Below, piece after piece: positions 47,127 to 56,681 of a DNA stretch of 64,000 nt. The stretch is from Hallella mizrahii (GTDB lineage Bacteria > Bacteroidota > Bacteroidia > Bacteroidales > Bacteroidaceae), in NCBI RefSeq assembly GCF_009695775.1, contig NZ_VUNG01000013.1, forward strand, positions 1 through 64,000. The letters run 5' to 3'. Numbering within the stretch: position 1 is the stretch's first letter; each line of letters begins with the position of its first letter. The position numbers and the translations under genes are program-made. The notes beneath the pieces are model-generated. The model was not told where the DNA came from and did not search any database. It worked only from the letters and a program-made list of their open reading frames with translations.

Positions 47127-50093
47127 CGCCTTGACGAGGTCGTCTTTCTTGTCCTGCACCTTTTGTATTTGTTCTTCCAGTGAGCCACGGGTGATGAAGC
47201 GGTAGACCATGACCGAGCGTCGTTGTCCCGAGCGGTGAGCACGGGCAATGGCCTGTTCCTCAGCAGCATGGTTCCACCATGGGTCAAGGAGAAAGACATA
47301 GTCGGCCTCTGTGAGGTTGAGACCTTCACCACCCGCCTTGAGCGAGACGAGAAAGAACTGACAGGAGGGCGTCTGCTGGAAATGCTTCACAATGCCTTCG
47401 CGGTCACGGCTCTGTCCTGTGAGTATGTCATAGCTCCAGCCGCGCTGCTTCATCTCTTCTGCAATCACGTCGAGGAAAGAGGTGAACTCGCTGAAGAGTA
47501 ATACCTTGTGGTCGGTGCCTCGCAATTCCTCCAGTCGATCGAAGACTTCCAACACCTTTCCAGAGTCGCCTTCTTTATGTTCCAGTTTGGGACTGCAGGC
47601 CAGTCGGCGCAAGCGGGTGATGGCGGCCAACACCACGATCCGGTTGTTGGCTTGCTCCGCATCCATCAGCAGGTTGCGCATCTTGCTCTGTTCTTCTTCG
47701 TAGAGAGCCGCTTGCGCCTCGGTCATATCGCACCATACCTGCTCGTCTTGTCGCTCAGGCAGACTGTCGAGTACGTCGCCACGCAGTCGGCGAAGGAAAT
47801 AGGGGGCGACGAGTTTGCGTAGAATCGCTGTATGCTCATCCTGCAAGTTGACGTTGATGGAATGGATGAAATTGTTTTGAAAGGTCTCGTAGTCGCCAAG
47901 GAGAGCAGGGTTGAGTACGCTCATCAGCGTCCACAGTTCATCGAGCGCGTTGACCATCGGCGTACCTGTGAGTGCAATGGGGAAGTCGGCATGGATCTTC
48001 AGCACAGCCTGGTAGAGTAGTGACGTGTTGTTGCGGAAGGCATGTGCCTCGTCATAAACGGCAATGGCGAAGGACAGACGGCTGAGCACACCAATGTCGT
48101 TGCGGAGCATAGGGTAGGAGGTGAGCACTACGTCGGCATTGGCGAGTTGGGACTGTTTGACAGCCCGCTCGCGGGCATTGCCCGTATACTCCACCACACG
48201 CAGTGAGGGAGCAAAGCGCCGAAACTCGTCGTGCCAGTTGAAGACGACGGAGGAAGGAGCGGCAACAAGCACGGGGCGATGACCGGACTGCTGACGCAGA
48301 TCGGGTTGGGAAGAGGCTGCCGACGGTATGGCTTGGGCGGCGTGCCCGCTCATCTCCTCATCAGAGAACAAACTCATCTGAACGGGAGTGTTGGTTGGGT
48401 TACTCCTTATTATATTGTTACTCCTGGTTACACTATCACTCCTTATTATATTATCGTCACCCTGATGATCGGGATTCTCGGCTTGTGTCGATAGGGCGTT
48501 GGCTGTTGCGTCTTCCCTACTACGGTCATCAGTAGAAGCTGAATCCGTACTTTCGAAATAGTGAAGGATGACGGCAATTGTCTGTACTGTCTTACCCAGA
48601 CCCATGTCGTCACCGAGCAGACAGCCCGTACCGCCATGTTGATGGCTGAGCATCCATTGGTAGCCTAAAAGCTGATAAGGGCGCAGCGTGGCCTTCAGTC
48701 CTTTTGGTGGCAAGGCCTTTTCCTCTGTGTCGCCGGTTGCGGGAGCTTTCAGTGTAGTCGGCAGGAGGTCTTCAGTGGGCAACACCGTCTGCTGGGACCG
48801 GTGAAAGGTGAGTGTGCCCCGGCTCTTCATCAGCCCGAAGAGCATGGCAGCACTGTACTGGGCATACCACTCGTCGGGAATGACAAACCAGTTGCCCGAG
48901 GGTAGTCTCACCTCACGGTCGCCATTGATGATTGCATCACGGAAGTCGGTGAGTGCCATCTGTGTGCCGTCGGGGAAGACGAGGGTGACGTGCATCTGAA
49001 ACCAGTCGCCCGTCCAGCGGTCGTTATGGAGTTTCTTCACCTCGCCGATGACATAGTGGTGACTGGTGCGCTGTTTTGTTTCGATACCATGCTGCGCAAG
49101 TACTGTTTCGTTGGCTGTCAGCCATGCTGTCATCTCTTGCAGCGGTGCAGTCTGAGGACGGTGGAGCTCGTTGTCGAGTAGTTCGGTGATTGTGGACTCC
49201 CATTCGCGGTTGCGCCAGATGCAGACAAAGGTCACGCTCTTGCCGTCGTCGTGGAGAGTCACACTCTTCTCCCGGCGGTCAGAAACGGAGAACGTAGCCG
49301 TGTCGTAGACAAACTGCGTGTCGAGCGTATAAAGACCATTGATCGATGCTTGCAGCGTCAGCACCGCCTTACCCTGAGGATGAAGGTTGTCGACGTCGAA
49401 ACCATCGGAAGAGATGTCGATCTTCTTGACGATCTTCAGGATGAACTGCCGGAAATACTTTGCCTGGATGGAAGCTGGAATATGGTAGATCTCTTTCTTC
49501 AGAAAGGGCGTGAGCAGTTTGCCGCCAAGCCCCTCGTCGAGTTGTCGTAGGCTGTGGTCGATGACGAAGAGCGAAGGATTGTTGCAGAGCACCTGCGTGC
49601 GGTGAGCCAAGGGAATGATGTCCTGACCGAGTGTGAGGCGATAGTCGATGCCGTCATCAGTCTTGGTGAAGGCCGCGTGCAGCTTCAGCGGATCTGCGTT
49701 GAAGTGCAGTTCATCCTGTTGCTTAAGCCATTCTCCGGGTTTAGGGGCAAAGAATATATGCACGCCAAGGCGCGAGGCAGTGGCTACTGCCTCGGTGATG
49801 TGCTGATCCACTTGCGAGATGACATATCGCTGTGTGGTCTTGTCGGCTTTCTCGAAGAATGCTTTCTTGTTGCTAAAGTTGCGTCCTGCCCTGGCAAAGA
49901 GGTTGTCGGATTGCGTCCAAAGACACAGTTCTACGAGGCGTCGGAGTTCCTTGTCGTCTATGTCTGTCGCCTTGTCGATGAAGTCACCGCCTGCATACTC
50001 TTCACCCTCCTCGTGAACATGCCGCAACCGCAGGGTGTATAGATTCCAAAAGCCGAGCGGGCTGATGAGCAGGGCAAGGCTATCCATTGGCAA
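47109..50093 (-). CDS. SNF2/Swi2 family DEAD/DEAH helicase
   Basis: GCLLGDDMGLGKTVQTIAV; YDEAHAFRN; LVSLKAGGEGLNLTEADYVFLLDPWWNHAAEEQAIARAHRSGQ. Confidence 0.93.
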   Translation of the reverse strand: MPMDSLALLISPLGFWNLYTLRLRHVHEEGEEYAGGDFIDKATDIDDKELRRLVELCLWTQSDNLFARAGRNFSNKKAFFEKADKTTQRYVISQVDQHITEAVATASRLGVHIFFAPKPGEWLKQQDELHFNADPLKLHAAFTKTDDGIDYRLTLGQDIIPLAHRTQVLCNNPSLFVIDHSLRQLDEGLGGKLLTPFLKKEIYHIPASIQAKYFRQFILKIVKKIDISSDGFDVDNLHPQGKAVLTLQASINGLYTLDTQFVYDTATFSVSDRREKSVTLHDDGKSVTFVCIWRNREWESTITELLDNELHRPQTAPLQEMTAWLTANETVLAQHGIETKQRTSHHYVIGEVKKLHNDRWTGDWFQMHVTLVFPDGTQMALTDFRDAIINGDREVRLPSGNWFVIPDEWYAQYSAAMLFGLMKSRGTLTFHRSQQTVLPTEDLLPTTLKAPATGDTEEKALPPKGLKATLRPYQLLGYQWMLSHQHGGTGCLLGDDMGLGKTVQTIAVILHYFESTDSASTDDRSREDATANALSTQAENPDHQGDDNIIRSDSVTRSNNIIRSNPTNTPVQMSLFSDEEMSGHAAQAIPSAASSQPDLRQQSGHRPVLVAAPSSVVFNWHDEFRRFAPSLRVVEYTGNARERAVKQSQLANADVVLTSYPMLRNDIGVLSRLSFAIAVYDEAHAFRNNTSLLYQAVLKIHADFPIALTGTPMVNALDELWTLMSVLNPALLGDYETFQNNFIHSINVNLQDEHTAILRKLVAPYFLRRLRGDVLDSLPERQDEQVWCDMTEAQAALYEEEQSKMRNLLMDAEQANNRIVVLAAITRLRRLACSPKLEHKEGDSGKVLEVFDRLEELRGTDHKVLLFSEFTSFLDVIAEEMKQRGWSYDILTGQSRDREGIVKHFQQTPSCQFFLVSLKAGGEGLNLTEADYVFLLDPWWNHAAEEQAIARAHRSGQRRSVMVYRFITRGSLEEQIQKVQDKKDDLVKAIMYNV

Positions 50094-51114
50094 GAGCTTT
50101 CTCCAAGACAGTGAGATCTTCGTCGCTTGTTGCCCAACTGGTCACAAAGCGACAGACGAGCTGACGGTCGTCCTTCTGTTCCCACACCTCAAAGACAATG
50201 CTTTTGCTGAGTCGCTGTTGTTGTTCGGGCGTGAGGATGACAAACTGCTGGTTGGTAGGCGAGTCGATGGCCAGCTTGATGCCGTATTTGCGGAAGAGCG
50301 CCTTCATACGCATGGCCATGTCGATGGCGTGGCGTGAGATGCGGCCATAGAGGTCGTCGGTGAAGAGCGTGTCGAACTGCAATCCGAGCATACGTCCCTT
50401 GGCGAGCAGGGCTCCGTGGCGCTTGATAGTAGTGAAGAAACCGCGTGGCGGCCGCTGCTGCGAGAAGACCACGGCTTCGCCGAACATAGCGCCCACCTTT
50501 GTGCCTCCAATGTAGAAAGCGTCGCAGTGGTGAGCCAGGAAGGGCAGCGTCATGTCGGTGCCCTCGGCTGCCAGGCCGTAGCCCAGACGGGCACCATCGA
50601 CATACAGAGCAAGGTGGTAGCGGCGGGCCATATCATAGAGTGCGCCAAGCTCCTCCTGAGAGTAGATGAGTCCCATCTCGGTGGGCAGCGTGATGTAGAT
50701 CATCCCCGGCTGCACTTCATGCTCATGGCTGGGATCGGCAAGGAAAAGTTCCATATAGTCAGCCACCTGCTGCGCCGTGAGTTTCGTGTCGGCCGAGGGC
50801 AGGGCGAGAACCTTATGCCCGAAAGCCTCCACGGCGCCGGCCTCGTGCACGTTGATGTGTGCCATGTCGGTGGCAATGACACCCTCGCCCGGAGCGAGCA
50901 GCGCGTCGATCATCGTGGCGTTGGTCTGTGTACCACCGATGAGGAAGTAGATGTCCGCGTTGCCCATCTGACAGGCGTGACGGATCTTTTCTTTGGCCTG
51001 GTCGCAGTAGGGGTCGTTGCCGTAGCCACTGGTCTGCTCGTCATTGGTGTCGAAGAGGCGGTGCAGGATTTCGGGTTGCACGCCATTGTTATAATCGCTT
51101 TCAAAAGAAACCAT
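50080..51114 (-). CDS. Threonine aldolase / beta-eliminating lyase family
   Basis: VSFESDYNNGVQPEILHRL...TSGYGNDPYC...LYVDGARLGYGL...GGTKVGAMFGEAVV. Confidence 0.87.
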   Translation of the reverse strand: MVSFESDYNNGVQPEILHRLFDTNDEQTSGYGNDPYCDQAKEKIRHACQMGNADIYFLIGGTQTNATMIDALLAPGEGVIATDMAHINVHEAGAVEAFGHKVLALPSADTKLTAQQVADYMELFLADPSHEHEVQPGMIYITLPTEMGLIYSQEELGALYDMARRYHLALYVDGARLGYGLAAEGTDMTLPFLAHHCDAFYIGGTKVGAMFGEAVVFSQQRPPRGFFTTIKRHGALLAKGRMLGLQFDTLFTDDLYGRISRHAIDMAMRMKALFRKYGIKLAIDSPTNQQFVILTPEQQQRLSKSIVFEVWEQKDDRQLVCRFVTSWATSDEDLTVLEKALANG

Positions 51115-51154
51115 ATTGCTTACTGATTATTATTGCATTTTTGTTATGAACTTA

Positions 51155-51162
51155 CAAAGATA
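51155..51162 (-). promoter_or_regulatory. -7 box TATCTTTG for threonine aldolase/SNF2
   Basis: CAAAGATA on + strand. Confidence 0.5.
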
Positions 51163-51246
51163 AGACTTTTAAATTGATTGAGCAAGAAAAGCACGACTCA
51201 TCATTTCTTATGATACTTTTTATTTGTGTATCTCGTGGAAATTGAC

Positions 51247-51254
51247 TACCTTTG
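51247..51254 (+). promoter_or_regulatory. -7 box TACCTTTG upstream of pflB
   Basis: TAnnTTTG match with TTTG about 11-14 nt upstream. Confidence 0.55.
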
Positions 51255-51330
51255 CAAGCCTAATCAACGGGGCGTGTGCGCAAACACCACTCCACATTAT
51301 TTATTTATCCTCAAAAATACAACCACGCTT

Positions 51331-53577
51331 ATGAGCAACGCATGGCGCAACTTCCGCGGTACTCTTTGGACGGAAGAGATCAACATCAGAGATTTTATTC
51401 AGCATAACTACACCCAGTACGACGGTGACGAGAGCTTCCTCGTCGGTCCTACTGACGCTACCAACACCCTTTGGGGCGAACTGCAAAAGTTGCAAAAGGA
51501 GGAACGTGCCAAAGGTGGCGTCCTCGATATGGAGACAGAAGTAGTCTCTGGACTCACTGCCTATGGTCCCGGCTACATCAACGAGAAGACCAAAGACCTC
51601 GAACGTGTCGTAGGCCTTCAGACCGACAAGCCTCTCAAGCGCGCTTTCATGCCCTACGGCGGCATCAAGATGGCAGAGCAGGCCTGCACCACCTATGGCT
51701 ATCAGCCTTCTGAAGAGATCCACGAAATCTTCCATAAATATGTCAAGACGCACAACGACGGTGTCTTCGACGCTTACACGCCGGAGATGAAGCACGTGCG
51801 ACACAACCATATCCTCACCGGTCTTCCCGACACCTACGGCCGTGGCCGCATCGTGGGTGACTACCGTCGTGTAGCCCTCTACGGTATTGACCGCCTCATT
51901 GAGGAGAAGCAGAAAGACCTCGCCAACATGGGCGAGCGCGAGATGATCGACGAGGTCATCCGTCTGCGTGAGGAGATCGCCATGCAGATCAAGGCGCTCA
52001 AGGGCCTCAAGGAGATGGCTGCCCAGTATGGCTTCGACATCTCCAAACCTGCTACCAATGCCCGCGAGGCTGTACAGTGGCTCTACTTCGGTTACTTGGG
52101 AGCCGTGAAGACACAGAACGGTGCCGCCATGTCGGTGGGCCGCGTCTCTACCTTCCTCGACATCTACATCACACGCGACCTCAACGAGGGTACGCTGACT
52201 GAGGACGATGCTCAGGAGCTCATCGACCACTTGGTGATGAAGTTCCGCATGGTGAAGTTTGCCCGTATCCCTTCTTACAATGAGCTTTTCTCCGGCGACC
52301 CTGTATGGGCTACGCTCGAGGTGGCAGGCATCGGACAGGACGGCCGCCACATGGTGACAAAGAACGACTTCCGCTTCCTCCACACACTGGAGAACATGGG
52401 TCCGTCGCCCGAGCCTAACCTCACCGTGCTCTACAGCAGCCGTCTGCCCAAGGCCTTCAAGCGCTACGCTGCCTACATCTCGGTGAAGACCAGCTCTATT
52501 CAGTACGAGAACGACGACGTCATGCGTCCTGTCTGGGGCGACGACTACAGCATCTGCTGCTGCGTGAGCGCTACTCAGACGGGTAAGGAGATGCAGTTCT
52601 TCGGTGCACGTGCCAACCTCGCCAAGTGCCTCACCTACGCCATCAGTGGTGGCGTGGACAGCAAGACACGTGAGCAGGTGGGACCTGCCTATCGTCCTAT
52701 TGAGGGCGACGTGGTGACCTACGATGAGTTCATGCCCCGCTTCATGGATATGATGGAGTGGTTGGCCGCTGTCTATGTCAAGACGCTGAACCTCATCCAC
52801 TACATGCACGACAAATACTTCTACGAGGCTGAGGAGATGGCTCTCATCGACACCGATGTGCGCCGCACCTTCGCCACGGGTATTGCAGGTTTCTCTCATG
52901 TCGTTGACTCCATCTCGGCTATCAAATATGCCAAGGTCAACATCATCCGCGACGAGACGGGCTTCCCCTTGGAGTTCAAGACCGAGGGCGACTTCCCCCG
53001 CTACGGCAACGACGACGACCGTGCCGACAGCATCGCCGTGTGGTTGCTCAAGACTTTCATCGGCATGGTGAAGAAACATCACACCTATCGCAACTCCGAG
53101 CCGACAACGTCTATCCTGACCATCACTTCCAATGTGGTCTATGGTAAGTACACGAGCAACATGCCTGACGGCCGTAAGGCCGGTGCCCCGCTCTCTCCGG
53201 GTGCCAACCCATCTTATGGCGCTGAGAAGAACGGCCTGTTGGCTTCGCTCAACTCGCTGGCTAAGTTGCCTTATAAGTATGCACTCGACGGCATCTCCAA
53301 CACGCAGACCATCAGTCCGAGCGCACTCGGTCACGACGACGACCAGCGTGCCGAGACACTCGTCAGCGTCATGGACGGCTATTTCGACAAGGGTGCACAC
53401 CACCTCAATGTCAACGTCTTCGGTGTGGACAAACTCAAGGACGCCATGGAGCATCCGGAGAAGCCGGAGTATGCCAACTTCACCATCCGTGTGAGTGGCT
53501 ATGCCGTGAAGTTCATCGACCTTACCCGTGAGCAGCAGCTCGACGTCATCGCCCGCCAGGCTCATGAAAGACTCTAA
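51331..53577 (+). CDS. pflB: Formate C-acetyltransferase (pyruvate formate-lyase)
   Basis: [10 protein letters not shown] active-site cysteines; C-terminal [13 protein letters not shown] glycyl-radical loop; start at MSNAWRNF. Confidence 0.95.
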   Translation: MSNAWRNFRGTLWTEEINIRDFIQHNYTQYDGDESFLVGPTDATNTLWGELQKLQKEERAKGGVLDMETEVVSGLTAYGPGYINEKTKDLERVVGLQTDKPLKRAFMPYGGIKMAEQACTTYGYQPSEEIHEIFHKYVKTHNDGVFDAYTPEMKHVRHNHILTGLPDTYGRGRIVGDYRRVALYGIDRLIEEKQKDLANMGEREMIDEVIRLREEIAMQIKALKGLKEMAAQYGFDISKPATNAREAVQWLYFGYLGAVKTQNGAAMSVGRVSTFLDIYITRDLNEGTLTEDDAQELIDHLVMKFRMVKFARIPSYNELFSGDPVWATLEVAGIGQDGRHMVTKNDFRFLHTLENMGPSPEPNLTVLYSSRLPKAFKRYAAYISVKTSSIQYENDDVMRPVWGDDYSICCCVSATQTGKEMQFFGARANLAKCLTYAISGGVDSKTREQVGPAYRPIEGDVVTYDEFMPRFMDMMEWLAAVYVKTLNLIHYMHDKYFYEAEEMALIDTDVRRTFATGIAGFSHVVDSISAIKYAKVNIIRDETGFPLEFKTEGDFPRYGNDDDRADSIAVWLLKTFIGMVKKHHTYRNSEPTTSILTITSNVVYGKYTSNMPDGRKAGAPLSPGANPSYGAEKNGLLASLNSLAKLPYKYALDGISNTQTISPSALGHDDDQRAETLVSVMDGYFDKGAHHLNVNVFGVDKLKDAMEHPEKPEYANFTIRVSGYAVKFIDLTREQQLDVIARQAHERL

Positions 53578-54343
53578 GACACTCGGCCTCACCTCTCCTC
53601 AGGGAGGTGGGGCTTCTTTATACGTTCACTCCACCGAGTCGTTTGGCTCTGTCGACGGCCCCGGCATCCGCTTCATCATCTTTCTCAAAGGCTGTCACAT
53701 GCGCTGCCGCTATTGCCACAATCCCGACACATGGCGCATGGCAGGAGCAGAGGAGAAAGCCACGACGGTGACGGAACTGCTCGACCAGGCTGAACGCTAT
53801 CGTGCCTATTGGGGCGACAAGGGGGGAATCACGGTCAGCGGCGGCGAGGCTCTGTTGCAGATCGACGGGCTTATCGCACTCTTCGAGGAGGCGCACCGAC
53901 GCGGCATCAACACGTGTCTCGACACGGCAGCCCAACCGTTTACGCGCCGCGAACCTTTCTACGGCAAGTTCCTGCGGCTGATGCAGAGCACAGACACCGT
54001 GCTGCTGGACTTGAAGCATATCGACAGCGAGGCGCACCGTCAGCTCACCGGTCACGGCAATGAGAACATTCTCGACTGTGCCCGTTGTCTCTCCGACCTT
54101 GGCGTGCCGGTATGGATCCGCCACGTGCTCGTGCCGGGTATCACCGACGACGAGGATCAGCTGCACCGTCTCAGGGCTTTCATCGACACGCTCAACAATG
54201 TGGAGCGCGTCGAGGTGCTGCCTTATCATACCCTTGGCGTCTATAAGTGGGAGGAACTCGGCATACCTTATACGCTCAAAGACGTGCCCACACCCAGCAA
54301 GGAACAAGTGGCGCGCGCCGAAGAGATACTCTGCGGCAAGTAA
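53564..54343 (+). CDS. pflA: Pyruvate formate-lyase activating enzyme
   Basis: Radical [32 protein letters not shown]; overlaps pflB by 14 nt. Confidence 0.93.
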   Translation: MKDSKTLGLTSPQGGGASLYVHSTESFGSVDGPGIRFIIFLKGCHMRCRYCHNPDTWRMAGAEEKATTVTELLDQAERYRAYWGDKGGITVSGGEALLQIDGLIALFEEAHRRGINTCLDTAAQPFTRREPFYGKFLRLMQSTDTVLLDLKHIDSEAHRQLTGHGNENILDCARCLSDLGVPVWIRHVLVPGITDDEDQLHRLRAFIDTLNNVERVEVLPYHTLGVYKWEELGIPYTLKDVPTPSKEQVARAEEILCGK

Positions 54344-54400
54344 GCGACTGAGTATAAAAAGGTGGGCGACTGCCGAATTAAATTCAGAATATATAAACCA

Positions 54401-54440
54401 TGCAGTGGGTTACCGAACTGGCAACCCACTGCATTTTTTT
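54401..54440 (+). terminator. Rho-independent terminator after pflA
   Basis: TGCAGTGGGTT...AACCCACTGCA stem followed by T7. Confidence 0.85.
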
Positions 54441-54550
54441 ATCTATTACTGGCATGGGTGTTAGGGCGGGGATTATCGGCGCACTGGATATTTCCCGTGG
54501 GCCGATATGTTCATAATTGGTTAGAGAGGTCCATAACTCAAGGAAAAATA

Positions 54551-54710
54551 GGCAGGCTTAAGCTCCCGATGGAGCCATGGTGTGGAAGTGATGGGGCAGC
54601 CTTTGCGAGCAAGCTCGCAGTCTGCCCCATCACTTCCACACCACCCCTGACGGGGTAAAAGCCAGCCTATGACGAAAATTGCCTTGGCATAAAATTGCGC
54701 ATAAGCGCAT
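54551..54710 (+). repeat. Three-hairpin structured element, left copy
   Basis: GCTCC/GGAGC; 21 bp GGTGTGGAAGTGATGGGGCAG/CTGCCCCATCACTTCCACACC around GCGAGCAAGCTCGC; ACCCC/GGGGT; then GCCAGCCTATGACGAAAATTGC. Confidence 0.85.
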
Positions 54711-54784
54711 AAAATATGATGCCGCCCAACAGAACACAAGCAGCATAGCAGACTTTCAAGACGCTATGGACTATCTTTCGGCCG

Positions 54785-54945
54785 CAGGATTTTATGCCCA
54801 AGGGGCAATTTTACGCGTTAGCGATTTTCGTCATGGGCAGGCTTGACACCAAAGGTGTGGGGCTAAAGCTATGGGGTAGGCGGCGAGCTTGCTCGCAAGA
54901 CTATCCCATAGCTTTAGACCCATTGCTCCTTGGGGAGCATAAGCA
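54785..54945 (-). repeat. Three-hairpin structured element, right inverted copy
   Basis: Reverse complement aligns to the left copy with GCTCC/GGAGC, GGGTCTAAAGCTATGGGATAG/CTACCCCATAGCTTTAGCCCC around GCGAGCAAGCTCGC, ACACC/GGTGT, GCCTGCCCATGACGAAAATCGC. Confidence 0.85.
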
Positions 54946-55263
54946 TGACCATGATTTTCTTTTCTCTTTTCCGTTTGAAAATGCCAAAGCGATAATGGCA
55001 GTATAAAGATTTATATTTCCTCTCACTATGATTCCACGGAAAATATCCAGTGCGTCACGGGTAGAGATCTCTGTGTTCTCTTGTGAGAATATTACAGACA
55101 AGAGGGTTAGGGCGGGGATGAACCCCGCAAAACATATGAGTGGGCCGATATAGTCACCAATCTTGGAACTTGGGTGTCCCAATGATGAAAGCAGATGCTG
55201 ATAGAATGATATTGTCTGGGACTGACTATATTCCTCTTTTTTTCCCATGCGAGTTTTTTTTCG

Positions 55264-55271
55264 TACCTTTG
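55264..55271 (+). promoter_or_regulatory. -7 box TACCTTTG upstream of trmO
   Basis: TAnnTTTG match. Confidence 0.5.
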
Positions 55272-55302
55272 CAATCTCATCATCAACATCCCGCGAAGCA
55301 GT

Positions 55303-56046
55303 ATGGAAATAGAGAAGATCGCAACGTTTCATTCGCCTTTCGGCAGTAAGTTTGGCATTCCCAAGCAGAGCGGCATCGTGCCGGAGCTGCGTGGAGAGAT
55401 CGTCTTGGAGAAGGCCTACCGCAACCCCGACGCGCTGCGCGGCATCGAGGACTTTGACTATCTGTGGTTGGTGTGGGGCTTCTCAGCCAACCGCCATGCG
55501 CCTACCAGTCTCACCGTGCGGCCGCCGCGCCTTGGCGGCAATGAGCGGGTGGGTGTCTTTGCCAGCCGCAGTCCTTTCCGACCTAATGGCCTCGGGCTGT
55601 CGTCGGTACGCCTCGACCGTGTCGAGTGGGACACCCCACGCGGACCGGTGCTCCATGTGCTCGGCGCAGACCTGATGGACGGCACGCCCGTCTACGACAT
55701 CAAACCTTACGTGACCTATGCCGACAGTCATCCCGAGGCACGCAGCGGCTTCGTTGACCGGCGGAAGTGGCAGAAGGTGGAGGTGGACATACCGGCGAAT
55801 GTCCTCGCCCAGCTACGGGCGGCAGGATTCACGGAAGAAGATATTACGGCCCTGCGTGCCGTGCTTGAGGAGGATCCACGGCCACAGATACAGCGGGGAG
55901 AAGACAAGGAGTATGGAATGCCTTTTGCCGGACTCGACATCAAGTTCCAAGCTGTGGGTGGGAGACTGGTGGTAAGAAGCCTCACCAAAGGCCTCGCCAG
56001 CAGCCTCACCCCCCTCGCCCCCTCTCCAAAGGGAGAGGGGGAGTGA
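55303..56046 (+). CDS. trmO: tRNA (t6A37-N6)-methyltransferase TrmO (TsaA family)
   Basis: FSPFGSKFGIPKQSGIVPELRGEIVLE; NERVGVFASRSPFRPNGLGLSSVRL; DGTPVYDIKPYV. Confidence 0.9.
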   Translation: MEIEKIATFHSPFGSKFGIPKQSGIVPELRGEIVLEKAYRNPDALRGIEDFDYLWLVWGFSANRHAPTSLTVRPPRLGGNERVGVFASRSPFRPNGLGLSSVRLDRVEWDTPRGPVLHVLGADLMDGTPVYDIKPYVTYADSHPEARSGFVDRRKWQKVEVDIPANVLAQLRAAGFTEEDITALRAVLEEDPRPQIQRGEDKEYGMPFAGLDIKFQAVGGRLVVRSLTKGLASSLTPLAPSPKGEGE

Positions 56047-56062
56047 AATGCTGCAAGGGGTC
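56002..56062 (+). repeat. REP-like G/C-run repeat, copy 1 (overlaps the trmO 3' end)
   Basis: AGCCTCACCCCCCTCGCCCCCTCTCCAAAGGGAGAGGGGGAGTGAAATGCTGCAAGGGGTC; reverse complement recurs at 60523. Confidence 0.9.
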
Positions 56063-56280
56063 AACAGGGATTAGAGAGCTTTCCTCAAAGTACTCCAAAA
56101 GGCGTAGCCTGCTTGGAGGATCTGAGACTCTGTGTGAGAAAAATGTATTTTGTTAATGATAAGTTAGAATGTAAGGAATCGATAAGCGAAGAATTATTCA
56201 GACAAAAACACCTCCGCGAGAACTTGCAATCTGGAGAATGAAAAATCGATGAAATAAGGGGCTATGGGTCAGAAAAGGAC

Positions 56281-56480
56281 TTTGAGGGTGAGAAAACAGT
56301 GATTTTATGACATCATCTCAGTAGTTTTACCTTGTCAGAAAGCCTTTTTGATGAGGTCAAACAACTGAGATGATCAAAAATTCTCTAGAGAATTTTGTGA
56401 GAAATGGGCACTTTTGCATTCGGCTTCAAATGATTTTATTCGTAAATCATACCATTTTAATCATAACATATTGATTATCA
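56281..56480. other. Non-coding structured element, copy B
   Basis: GTGAGAAAACAGTGATTTTA, CATCTCAGT...ACTGAGATG hairpin, AAAAATTCTCTAGAGAATTTT palindrome, TCAGAAAGCCTTTTTG; matches motifs at 15.82-15.98 kb. Confidence 0.55.
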
Positions 56481-56681
56481 TCGGTTTGCGAAAAAGCTCG
56501 GAAATACCGTGAAATTGAGACAAAAATGCACTCTCGTTCAGAAAATCGTCGCCACGAGGGCGGAAAATTGTCACTTTATCCAACAATTAACCATAGACAG
56601 ATTTCGTTGAGAGCAGGGGAGTCTACGCGTCTCGCATCACGATTGTCTTTGCCAATATTTGAGTTCGTGAAGCGGGACGCG

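Larger units (their letters stand above)
54461..55151. repeat. Outer repeats framing the paired element
   Basis: TTAGGGCGGGGAT and GTGGGCCGATAT at 54461/54497 and again at 55107/55140; CGCACTGGATATTTCCCGTGG at 54480 inverted at 55034 with 1 mismatch. Confidence 0.75.

Noticed and set aside
46730-47134. 134 aa plus-strand ORF across the microsatellite
   Set aside because: Antisense to the MGMT-like gene; its tail is low-complexity repeat translation.
51301-53592. 763 aa minus-strand ORF antisense to pflB
   Set aside because: Lies opposite a clear pflB; composition reflects the complement of a highly expressed, codon-biased gene.
54551-54945. Integron attC sites
   Set aside because: No integron integrase and no recognisable conserved R-box pair; hairpin layout differs from typical attC sites.
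54901-55332. 143 aa minus-strand ORF near the hairpin element
   Set aside because: Covers repeat blocks and the trmO promoter; open frame probably fortuitous, though a short hydrophobic region is present.
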